From assembly GCA_030998015.1 (NCBI GenBank), contig JARWMV010000237.1, positions 1,178,001 to 1,242,000 of the forward strand: 64,000 nt of DNA. Reading direction: 5' to 3'. A program made the translations under genes and the position numbers. Origin of the DNA: Ceratorhiza oryzae-sativae (lineage: Eukaryota; Basidiomycota; Agaricomycetes; Cantharellales; Ceratobasidiaceae). Within the stretch, counting starts at the first letter, position 1. The number at the start of each line of letters is the position of its first letter. Below are positions 43,191 through 53,554 of the stretch, piece by piece. Below the pieces are notes generated by a model that saw only the letters and a list, made by a program, of their open reading frames with translations, was not told the DNA's origin and did no database searches.

Positions 43191-45921
43191 TTAATTCTGC
43201 TCCCAACTGGCCGTGCTGTTCCATCGACTACTCATCCAATCCTCCAATATCTCTCGAACTTGGTCGTCACCCTCGGCGACGTTGTCATTGACACATATAA
43301 CAGCGAGTGACGAGTCTGCTTGGATCGATTCGACGTATTGTTCTGCACTCTGGGGGCTCGTGACGATTGCGAACATGAAGGGTGTTTCACCTATGGGATA
43401 CCATGAGGCTTTAAACGGCAAGGACAGGAGGAACTGGGACTTGCCTAGAATGAACCTGTACCGCTGGAGCATCGAAGAACGCTGTCTCGCACGTTGGATG
43501 TGGACTGGAGGACCGAGGAGATTCCAAAGTCTGCCTTGCCATGTGGACGAGATGGGGAGCGTGGGCACTGGCGCCGGCGCCGTTGATGGGGCCCGACCAG
43601 GAGATGGGAGGAATGCTTCGAGTCCGCGTGCACCGCTCTTGCTCACGAGTGCGCGAATGACTAGAAACGACGAGCATGGGCAGAACATTCCAATATATAT
43701 ATATAATCAGACAATCCAAACTTACTGCAATCCCCACAGGCGGTAGGCTCCTCGAATGCGATTCGCTGAAACGTACGGCTCGCCGAGTCGTGTGTGCCAA
43801 GGCAGTGGTCGAAATCGATTGTACACTCGGCTCCCTCGGATACCCAACCGTGTTGATCCATGTCTTCCGAGTATGGGTATCCGTCTAGACTCGCTAGAAT
43901 ACGAGATGGTTTAGGTTGGGATAGCTCAAAGGGGTAGTGGGCAAACCCGCTCACAGAACGTTGGAGTAGTTGCCTTTGCCCTGTCCACTCCCCTGCGTTG
44001 TCCAGCGTTTTGCGATGGCCTGCCTAACTTTCAATTTTGTCTCCCAACAGCCCCACCCACTCCTTCCAAGCCATCTGCGTCACCTCCCTCGTCCACCTAT
44101 CCGCATCCTTCCCAGCTCTCGCTCGATCCACCCCTCTCGCGACGACCCAACTCCAGAGCAAGGCCTCCGCCACCTCTCCACGATCCATGATGTTCTAAAA
44201 ATACCATGTACGCGTCAGCTGGACCTCCGGTCGTATGTTTCATCCCACGGAACGGGCGCGAGGCGACGAGACGCATGTCATCTGACCAGGCGGAAGCGAT
44301 CTCTTTGAGCATGGGGATGGACAGCGTTTTAGCGAGGTGAGTCGGATAGGGTCGGTGTCGAGAGCCGAACCGGTTGCCTATCGGAAGGGCGGGTGGGTTA
44401 ACTGAAGCAGAAGGCGAGAAAGGAAACAGAGCGTACTGAGGAGCCAGTTGCTGTATTGCAGCTTTCCCATTCGAGGCCGTCGTGCTGGGGAATGTCAGGG
44501 TTGGGAGAGATGGTAATGTAGTTTTGCATGCGCATGACGATGCCGTGTTCTAGGGTGGGTGAGTACTTGGACTTGGGCTGAAATTGGTGAGACTTGCCTC
44601 CCATGTGGAAGTCCCTGCCGCTTAGGTCTCTGCTAAAGAATACGTCGTCGTTCTGGGGTGGATAGTTGTGAATATGTGTTTCATGAAACTCGGTTGATTG
44701 GGCTACTAACGACATATATGCTGCGGGTTGATTGTTAGTTCATGACTAAAGTAAAGCTGGAGCGCACTTGCAATGTATCAGAAACTCCAATTTTATCCAG
44801 ATTCGAAAACTGGGATTCGATAGCCAGGCTAAGAGGCACTCGAGTTATTGGTTGTTCGCTTCAACCATACGGTATACGCACCTGTTGAAAACCGTGCCTT
44901 CATACGGACTAAATATGTCCCGATGGTGGTTCACCTGAAACTGCGTTTTCTTGCCAGCTTGATCCCAATTCACAAACTTTCCATCTAGGCTCATTTCCTC
45001 CACGGCCAACCAAGAGGGCAGCTGACCGACTCGAGCCTCTACAGATGTAGGGTCGCCGTCTGCGCCATGCACGCTGACAGGCATGTCTGACCCCATAAGG
45101 AAAAAGTCGCTCCGAGGGTGTTTGAAATGCTTCAGAGCGGCCCTTACTGAATGTCGAAGCTCATCATGGTCACTGTATTGAGAATACGGATGAGGATTCC
45201 ATCACATATGAAAAGTGACAGACGCAACCTACCGGAACAGCTTGGCAGCCAGCCCATCCATTGTTTCGTCCTGGCTCGCGGCCTCCGAAACCTGCGCAGC
45301 TCGGTCTCCGCGAGTTATTTCGAGTAGAGGCGAGCTCCCGTTGACCCAGGTCCATACAAGGTCGATGTGTTGCTCGTCCAACGATGCCCGGACGCTGTCA
45401 CACGACTTTGGACGAGGTTCGCCTTTGGATATCATTGCTTCGAGACATTCGCTCGGCCACTGGATAGGTTTGGCCACTCTTTGTTTACCCCGTGGAACCA
45501 CTTGGTCGAGTACAACGAATGGTTCGGGGTCAAATGGACACGAGGAGATCTCTCTACGGGGAGCTGGTTGTTTGCCATGCTAGCTCTTCTGCTGGAAGTT
45601 CAAAACACTCTGGCGCAATCCCGAGCGATTGCTTGCCATCCATTCGGGCAGGAAGGAATGATTAGTGAACGAGACCAAGAGCGCAAACGTGCACAGCGTC
45701 GACAATGCGGCTACCACGAGCGCGTTGGGCCGAGTTACTATCCGCGATAATCTGGTCGGTCGAGGAAAGGAGGCGAACGGGAAAGATGTTTGTCGAACCG
45801 AGTCGTAGTTCCCAGAGTGCTGCGCCGGCCACGTCTCTTCTAGTTCCACATCCTGTTCCGAGATATCCTCCAAGTCTGGAGAAGACGTGGGGAGTAATAC
45901 GTAGGGCGCGGGTGGCGGCAT
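43191..45921 (-). CDS. Stealth-family sugar-phosphate transferase (XPT1-like)
   Basis: Type II membrane layout: an acidic cytosolic tail (PDLEDISEQDVELEE) is followed by one membrane segment at about residues 66-86 (NALVVAALSTLCTFALLVSF). Stealth region 1 is IDLVWTWVNGSSPLLE, region 2 is LFRDHDELRHSVRAALKHF across an intron, and region 3 includes LAIESQFSNLDKIGVSDTL and NYPPQNDDVFFSRDLSGRDF. The C-terminal part has FAIVTSPQSAEQYVESIQAD, AVICVNDNVAEGDDQVREIL and EDWMSSRWNSTASWEQN. Stealth enzymes transfer sugar-1-phosphate groups; the basidiomycete member XPT1 adds xylose-phosphate to secreted glycoproteins in the Golgi. More than six introns make the middle approximate. The assignment to the Stealth family is firm; the sugar donor is inference. 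Confidence 0.82.
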
Positions 45922-46737
45922 CTAGACAAGGGATGGGGGTAGAGGTTGAGGTATCAGCGAGGCGAGTGTTGTTATGCAATACCTAGTGTTATCGTATGAT
46001 ACGTTCTAATTCATGCTGATCGCTCGGCTGGCAACTATCGCACGAACATAACGTTAGCCCAAGTGTCCGCAGCACCGGCCTTCCCCTGTTTATGTCACCA
46101 CCATCTGTTGGGTCGCGTGCTGGGAATTACAGGCTACCAGACACAGGCGGCGAGTGGCCAATGTCGTCCACAAGTGGCTAGTGCACGTATATGCGCCCAA
46201 GACGAGTTGCTTTACCGACTTTTGCTTCGGGTCTGTGGCGCACCCGATGGGACGCTGGTGATGCCAAGAGAACACTAAGGGTCTATAACGAGAGCCGTGC
46301 AAAGCGCTTGTCTATGGACGCTACCCGAGTTGATGACCTTCTCGAATACATTGTTTTGAGCGCTGCGAATAATCTTCTCCCCGTGCACTGGGCGACGGAG
46401 AGTGATGACATCATACCCGGGACTCTGGCTTTGAAGCCTAATTGACCGTGAGACCGCCTTATCAACGTTTCGCCGATGTTTAGTAATAGACCAACTCTAA
46501 GGATTGTTATCTGTATGCGCAGCAAGATGATTCCCTCTGGCTGAAATTACGCAGTGAGATTTGGTTATACAAACGAAGAGTGTATTATTTTTAGAAAAAT
46601 TCTCTGCGCAGTCCAGGGCAGACATCCGCTTGTTTCCGCCTTGGCATTCAATGCAAAAGCAGGAGATACAGGAGATACAGAGTAGATAACACCCGAGGCC
46701 AAACACCCCTACAGCTTGAATCGGACAAACCCCTAAA
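45922..46737. other. Intergenic region upstream of the Stealth gene
   Basis: About 815 bp covering the Stealth gene promoter and the MRT4 3' flank. Short frames (46063-46278, 46191-46445) show no family resemblance. Confidence 0.5.
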
Positions 46738-47769
46738 TTACGAACTCATTTCCTCGTCGTCCTCGTCGTCTTCATCCGCTTGTTTCTCATCCTCTTTTCC
46801 AGCCTCGAGCACCGTCAAGCCCTCCTCTTCACCCCACCAGCATTGACATTTTATTCGGAACTCGGTCATTTGAATGCCGAGTAATTTCAAGAGTGCAGCT
46901 TGCTCCGCTGTTAACGGCTGGCCAGCTTTGCACACGATATGGGATGCAGAAAGGGTAGGTACACCGCGAACGAGTCGGGTCGAAAGGCCGAGCGCCCGTA
47001 ACCGTGGTTCCAACGCGTGAGTGAGGGGTGCAGGTGGATCAGGGGAAGGAGTTTGGTCGCATACCGGGCCTGGATTGCGAGTGTGAGAAGTTAATCAAAG
47101 ACCCCGCCAATCTAGATAGCTTACCCTCTGGGATCACATCTCGAGAAGCTATATTCCCGGCTCGAGCAAAGTCGGGTCGCTTGTAGTCAGCGAACCACGC
47201 CAGAGTCTCGGTTGGGTCCCAATCAGTGAAGAATATGCCGGCACCGGAGTGCAGATACTGAACAAGTCAGTGTCAGCGAGTCAGAATGAAAACACCAAAA
47301 CTATAGAGCAAACCTTGGTTACTGTGTGAAGGCCCGGTCTTACTTCCTCCTCTGGAGTTGAACCGATCGCTTTGACCATCACAGTGTTTCGTGCGCAGAA
47401 CATTCGCCCAGTCCTACGAAAGGATAGGTTTAGACCAAAGTATGACAAGCGAGTTCTTTAGGTTCACCCTTTCCACTGAGACCGTATATCCTTCAATGCC
47501 GCATTGCGCATATCGCCCACAGTAAACACCCACGCGTACTTCCATTTCTGAGCATTCTCTCTAATCTTCCTTGCAAGCCTAATAGTGAGCGACGGGTGAC
47601 AAGTGGGACGGCGGGACATTACCTGTCCAATCAGCTCCTCCTTGTGTGCCTTCGTTTTCTTCTCAGTTTTGGTCAGCGAGACTATGAATCATTTACATCT
47701 TAGATTAAAAATCCGATGTGTTTAATATTTTTTATACTTACCAACCTTGGACCTTTTGGAGCGAGGCAT
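46738..47769 (-). CDS. MRT4: Ribosome assembly factor Mrt4
   Basis: Begins MPRSKRSKV and, after an intron, SLTKTEKKTKAHKEELIGQ. Then come LARKIRENAQKWKYAWVFTV, GDMRNAALKDIR, TGRMFCARNTVMVKAIGSTP, EEEVRPGLHTVTK, YLHSGAGIFFTDWDPTETLA, WFADYKRPDFARAGNIASRD and GVPTLSASHIVCKAGQPLT, with the end EQAALLKLLGIQMTEFRIKC and an acidic tail. Mrt4 is the nucleolar paralogue of stalk protein P0 and holds its place on pre-60S particles. Exons and family order agree throughout and I saw no frame break. It is divergent from the deoxyhypusine hydroxylase gene, about 170 bp apart; both serve translation. Confidence 0.93.
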
Positions 47770-47942
47770 GGTGGTGGTTAATGATGAGATAAATGTTCAA
47801 ATTTTGCCGATCGAGCGGGGAAGTGGCTGTGCCATTGAATATCTGATTGTCAATCTTATCTTAAAATCTAGTTCCCTTCCTCTCCACCACACCCTTGGTT
47901 CTTCATCACACCATACCCAGCTTAAATTAAGATTATTTTTAT

Positions 47943-49275
47943 ATGGCTACTCAGGAATCCTATGAAAAGCTCGAGGCATCTCTTTTGAATACCTCTGGCA
48001 ACGTGCCACTTCATGCACGCTTTCGAGCTTTGTTTACTCTCAAGTCCCTGCGAGGCGAGCAGTCGATTGATATCATCTCGAAGGGTATGTTTGACCAAAA
48101 AGATAGATGGGCTGTCTTAATTGCTCTAGTGATACCAAGGATTCAGCGATGACTCGGCCTTGCTCAAACATGAACTCGCTTATGTGCTAGGTCAAATGGG
48201 AGACGAGCGCGCGATCCCAACGCTTTGCAACGTATTATCCAACGAGCGTGAGGATCCTATGGTTCGGCACGAGGTGAGCAAGAAATGATCAAAGCCGTCC
48301 TGCCCGATTTCACTTCTCATAGGCTGCCGAGGCACTTGGAGCCTTGTCCGCGGAGTCTGCGATACCTCTGCTCGAGAAATATCTAGATTGCCCGGAGCGT
48401 GCCGTGCGAGAAACATGCGAAATCGCACTTGACAAGATTAAATGGGACGCTACGCCGGAAGGGCAGGCTGCCAATAAGAGAGCAAAGGAGATGAAGGAGC
48501 AAGGAACTGCGTGGGTTTGCGATCTTTAATACACGATGCATCTACAACTAAACATTGGCGTAATCAGGCAATTCACATCCGTCGATCCGGCACCTGCTGC
48601 GGTACCCACCTCGCACTCAAAGTTTGTCTCTTCGTCGACAACTCGGCAAACAAGACTCGAGTCCCGACGCGATCTCTCATCTTCGGGAGACGTTGCTCGA
48701 CACCTCGAAGCCTTTGTTTGAGCGATATCGTGCTATGTTCGCTTTGCGAGATATTGGAACGGCTGATGCCGTGAATGCTCTTGCTGCGGGTTTGACAGAT
48801 TCATCTGCTTTATTCAAGTAAGCGCACCGGTTCCACAGCTCATGAGGACTTTTTTTAAAACTTGCATACAGGCACGAGATTGCGTTTGTTTTCGGACAGT
48901 TGCTCTCGCCACATTCGGTTCCGGCTCTGATCAAGACACTTGAAGATGCAAGGGAGGATGAGATGTGAGTAGTGGAATGGATTTCATTTGCTCTACTAAC
49001 ATCGCGCCCAAGGGTACGGCACGAGGCTGCAGAGGCCTCGGAGGGATCGCGACCCCCGAGGTACTGCCAATCTTGCGTGAATGGGCATCCAAACCAGAAG
49101 CGCCAAGAGTGGTCCGCGAAAGCTGCGTTGTAGCGTTGGATATGTATGAGGTGTGTTGCTGTTCTTGGCTTACGAATATATACTTACAGCTGGGGGTTTG
49201 TAGTACGAGAACTCTGGGCAGTTCCAGTATGCAGACGGGCTCTCATCTCGGCCGATTGCAGCAGTGGGTGCCTAG
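47943..49275 (+). CDS. LIA1: Deoxyhypusine hydroxylase (frame interrupted twice)
   Basis: HEAT-like repeats carry the four His-Glu metal pairs in the right places: [49 protein letters not shown] and [10 protein letters not shown]. Start is [20 protein letters not shown], the hinge is [12 protein letters not shown], and the second half opens [20 protein letters not shown]. The end, after an intron, is [24 protein letters not shown] at TAG 49273-49275. The enzyme uses a di-iron centre to finish hypusine on eIF5A. The frame breaks at about 48620 (an A run: AAA where AA fits) and at 49036 (GCCTC where GCCCTC would give [20 protein letters not shown]). Both are homopolymer length changes, so I take the gene as intact in the organism. 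Confidence 0.92.
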
Positions 49276-49678
49276 TTGTGAGCTGTTGGCGCCAGATTCG
49301 CCCGTTTGATGTATCATGCGCCGAGAAACCAAGTGGATGTGATTTGTGACCTTGAATGTAGACACGAATGAATGAATACTACAATTAATCGTCTTTACGC
49401 GTGTCCTATCTCTGCAAATTGAGCCTGCTGCTCAACCCGAGAACCAGGACGTCCAGTTCCTGACGAACATCACGTGTCGGATCTTGTCACTTTTACCCCA
49501 CACAGCTCGGCCATCGGTCACCGAGACTTCTGGTACGATCGACCAACCCTGGTGACCGCCAGCCACGGAATCTGCCTTGCTTCAAGACTGATTAAACCCC
49601 AAGCTTGTCGATCTGTCCCCCCACCACCCAGGGCATTTATAGCACATCAAGACCCTATCAAATATCGCCACGAGAAGT
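49276..49678. other. Intergenic region
   Basis: About 400 bp between the deoxyhypusine hydroxylase stop and the next ATG. Nothing distinctive is seen. Confidence 0.5.
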
Positions 49679-50841
49679 ATGGGGAACAACGCCCGCAAAT
49701 ACGTAGACCTTATACACAAGGCCTCAGGAGGCAAACACGCAAACTGGGACCCACCGAAGCTCGTTGAAGTAAGTCTCGATCGGGAATCGTAATATCCAGT
49801 TAACAGAGTTGTCCAGGTGGGAGATTGGGGCCACATTGACAAGAAGACAGCCGCATTTGTGAAAGAAGGGAACATCTTTACGGATCCTCAATGCAGTGAT
49901 GCTCTAGGATACCTTGATAAACCGATTTTGTATACCAGCCCGGAAGGTAGGCGGTTTGTGTATCTTGTCGACGTTCACAGGAATGACGCTGGTTGCAGAT
50001 ATTATTCGTTTCAGTGAAAACGCCGTCAGCAATGGAGCGGGGCATCTTTCCTCACAACTGTGAGAGTATACCATGCGTATAAGAGCTTGTTTCTCATACT
50101 AAACAGGGGAACAGGGGTGTAACAGGCGACGTAGGAATCAAATTCGAGACCGAATGGGCTTTCTCTCCAAAAAATCGAGGCGCTATTCTCACCGCGAGTG
50201 ATGTAACGATGGCCTATCTTGAACCGGGGATTGTATTCCCTCGATTGGGAGACATCGCCAAACTCAAGGACAAGGCGATTGTGGTGGAAGCGTACACTTG
50301 CCCAGCGTATGCGCTACTCTTGTCGGATAAAGGTCGGGCGGATCTGCTTCATTATGTCTTGAGGCGAACATTTCCGGGGCTGGTGTGACATTGGGACCTG
50401 GGATCGGCGGGAGATGGAGATATCAGAGCGAGACGGGCGTTTGGAGAACAGCATATGGTTATCGCACGGACGAGAAGACCTTACAGGATATGGTATTCAC
50501 GCCACTGTTCGCGCTGAGGACCCTAAAGAGGCGAATGTGGCCGAGGTATAGGGGCGCATCCCCTTTGGCGAATCAGTACGTGTATTTGTTTGTTGATTTA
50601 TTGAGGCTAATATCCTGGATAGGTACGAAGGGTATGGACTCCCGTGGAAGGTGACGAACACTGCCTTGCTGTTACTTTTAATTTTGCTCATCGTTGTCCG
50701 CTTACAGACACTTGACGAGGATGGAGAGGAAGATACAGATGATGAAACTACAGACGATGTATGTGCTATTTGTGTCTAGATCGAGCTCGCCTCACCAAAC
50801 TCTGCTAGGTTGTGAATGGTCCTCTATCTTCGCAGTATTAA
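49679..50841 (+). CDS. Unknown fungal protein with GDWG...KEGNIF N-terminus
   Basis: Spliced product starts MGNNARKYVDLIHKASGGKH, then VEVGDWGHIDKKTAAFVKEG, NIFTDPQ, IIRFSENAVSNGAGHLSSQL, GNRGVTGDVGIKFETEWAFS, PKNRGAILTASDVTMAYLEP, LKDKAIVVEAYTCPAYALLL and WRYQSETGVWRTAYGYRTDE. It closes with an acidic tail (TLDEDGEEDTDDETTDDVVN) and GPLSSQY at TAA 50839-50841. There is no signal peptide. The pattern of a GDWG/KEGNI start, a long beta-rich body and an acidic end is one I associate with an expanded but unnamed Agaricomycete family; I cannot give a function. Donor and acceptor sites fit, except that the exon after GRRFVYL is less certain. Confidence 0.6.
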
Positions 50842-50994
50842 CTTGGAACGATATGAAACTGAACTACAAATCACAAATGCAATCGGAGAACGTGATTATC
50901 ATTTATGCATACATTCATACTCATAAATAAGGCTACCGTCCCAACAAAATAAAAACTCGAACTCCTGAGAGAAGCGCCTATACTCTAACCCTGA

Positions 50995-52428
50995 TTAAGC
51001 CCCACCATTCCAGATAATTTCGTTTCTATGACAAGGCATCAGCTCAACGCCGAGATCTCGCGAATCGACCAAACTTACCCAGTTCCCGCGGGGATACCAG
51101 TGAGGATGCCGTCTGGGGCAAGTTGCTTAAGCCTCGCGCGCATATTCGCAGGAGTACGGCGGCCTTCAACCGCAAGAAGGTAAGCGATTAGACCAGAAAC
51201 GTGGGGCGTAACCATCGAAGTGCCTGTGATACGATTGGTCGCGGTTGTCGAGCCGATCCAGGTGGAGGTAATGTCTTCACCCGGAGCAAAAATATCTACA
51301 CCTGGACCAAAGTTTGAGCCGCTATTCGGACCCCAAACCCAACGCCCATCCTTGATATTCGTTGCCCCAACAGTGATCACGCAGGTGCACGAGCGGGGCT
51401 GGTGTTGCTGGAGTCTACGTTGTTGTTGCCGGCTGAAACTACCACGTGCATACCGAGACCGACGGCATTGGTGACGCCTTGTCCGTTGCCTGATGGGGGC
51501 TGTCGCTTCCTATGCTGATGCTGAGCACGCTGGGACGTCCGCTCGCCAAAGCCTGCTTCGTCGCCCAATTTACGCCGGAAATAACGTCGCTCATGAGGCC
51601 ACGGTTGTCGTCTCCGAGCACCTTGACGGCGATAATAGAGGCAGCCTTGGCGACGCCATACCGCTTGCCGGCAATAGTACCAGCGATGTGCGTTCCGTGT
51701 CCGTGTCCGTCCCTGTTTGGTAACCACCAAAAGTCGCACCCCACCTCGCTCGACCACCAAAATCGACATGAGCCGTATTGACGCCAGTGTCGATCACGTA
51801 GACGTCAACCCCCGCGCCAGAAGGTTTGCGGTTAAAGACATAATTGACGTTATTGACCGAGGAGCCCGCTGGGAGTCTCGTTTTGCGGCTGATCCGGGAG
51901 ATACCCCATGGTGCATCGGTTCTGATTGTACAGTCGGTATGAGAAGCGGATTTGACATAAACTCAAACGCACTGGGTCAAGTGACCATAAGCGGGCATGT
52001 CAGGTACGACCATGGCGACGTCGGGGGACTTGGCTAGATCGGCGACAGCATCGTCGGAGAGTTGTGCCGCATACCCGTTGAGTGCTGCACGATAACATTA
52101 GACCCCGGGTGTAGACGAACCGACATCGTACGAACCATCATAGTCATTGGTGATTTCCAGGTTGGACTTGGCGTTTGTCTTGGAGAGTTTTGCTCGTTCT
52201 CCTTCTACCCAGCTCTTGTGCGCCTTCAAGCTGACTTTGTCATTGAGCATCACCTGAAAACACATTCTAGTCAATTTTATGAACGATGACAACTCGATGT
52301 GGTAAACTGACGATGTAGCGACCGGAGCCTGACTGCCCGCTGCCCGTTGTAGGTGCAGCAAATGCTACATCCCCGAGTGTCAGGATTGCGGCCAGAGCCG
52401 CGACGAAACAAGAGGTGAACCCCCGCAT
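50995..52428 (-). CDS. Secreted subtilisin-like serine protease (S8, proteinase K type; frame interrupted)
   Basis: Signal peptide MRGFTSCFVAALAAILTLGD, AFA|APTT cleavage region, then an inhibitor I9 propeptide (RYIVMLNDKVSLKAHKSWVE, ALNGYAAQLSDDAVADLAKS). The mature domain starts near RTDAPWGISRIS. Catalytic Asp is in VYVIDTGVNTAHVDFGG, His in DGHGHGTHIAGTIAG, the oxyanion Asn in VVVSAGNNN and Ser in ITGTSMVTPHVSGLIAYLL. This is a full-length proteinase-K-type protease secreted for protein digestion. Three frame breaks (about 51717, 51497, 51380) each disappear if one base is added to a run of A, C or G. The end after the last intron is GNEIIWNGGA at TAA 50995-50997. Confidence 0.9.
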
Positions 52429-53554
52429 CGGAAGCTATTGGTGTCGAAGGAGGGAAAGGTGCTTAAAACGTGAAGCGAGAGCAGACGTTTTTATAGGTGG
52501 AGCAAGGCGTCCTCGTGGGGCTCGTGGCACGTACGAACAAGCACAAGGCACTGTATGCAATAATCGCGTAGTTGAATCCGGTGCCGTGCGAAAAAGGGGG
52601 TGACATTCAGCGCGCTAAAAGGAACATGTCGTGAATGGTACCCAGCCATAGCATTTTGAATAGCGAAAGATGCCACCGGGATGATCGGGGCGGTGCAAGG
52701 CACGGGAGAGAGCGGTGCCATAGCAAGGTGAATAGCTGAGTTATGTCTCCAGGCCGCCTGGACATGGTCTAGCCATGCTCAAAGTTGGTTTCCGAATAGG
52801 GAACGAGGTTGCATTGCTAGCATGGTTCGACACCAGAGGGGTGATTGAACTAAGTACAATCAAAATGTATGCTCATTATACGAACATTGCTGTCGAACCA
52901 AGCTATTGTGAGGCAGTCTGGCCAATGTTGCAGCAATTCGACGCCAAGTGTGGTGGCGGATCCTAGCACCGCGTGACCGTGTGCTACCCGGGGATGGACA
53001 ACTGGAACAACGGTATGATGGGGCAAGGCTGGGTTTAGGGCGCCTATTATGTTTGACAGGGGATTCGGCATGTCAACGAGTCTCCTCCGGTCGGCAGGCG
53101 GGGGCCGCATGGGCGTGGTCGACGCTCCGGACTCTGGAGAGGCGCTCACCAACCTCGAGAACGTGCCCATGGAGACCACGACCTCACCGCCTGATCAAAC
53201 CTCGGGGAACGGGAAGCCGTTCATGTTCGGGTGTAGTCCCAAAAGCTTGCGGGTATGATCGCCCGTCGAAAGCGACATGCGGCGAGGGGCTAGTGAAGAA
53301 CAAAAGGATGAGCGAGAACGGTTGGAGTTGAATGATGGGATGTATTTCTATTTAAAAGTTTTAATCAAGATGTTCAACAAAAAAATATTCAAGCGAACGC
53401 ATACACCCACAGTATTGGTGGGTGTTGTGTTTCAGGATTGGCGCTCCCATGTTCGCCGCGGTGCGCTGGGCCTGCCCTAATGAACGCTCCCGATCATAGA
53501 AATACAGCGCCAAACAAGAGCTTCCCCGCAAACACGCCCACAACCGACCGTGGG
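52429..53554. other. Intergenic region between the two secreted peptidase genes
   Basis: About 1.1 kb forming the divergent upstream region of the subtilase and dipeptidyl-peptidase genes. An open frame at 52850-53179 (-) has no family resemblance and opposite-strand frames of similar length overlap it. Confidence 0.5.
52487..52496 (-). promoter_or_regulatory. TATA box of the subtilase gene
   Basis: CTATAAAAAC on the minus strand, about 60-70 bp upstream of the ATG at 52428. It fits a strongly inducible secreted-protease promoter. Confidence 0.5.

Noticed and set aside
52850..53179. Possible gene between subtilase and DPP5
   Set aside because: No family resemblance, overlapping opposite-strand frames, and position within the shared divergent promoter region.
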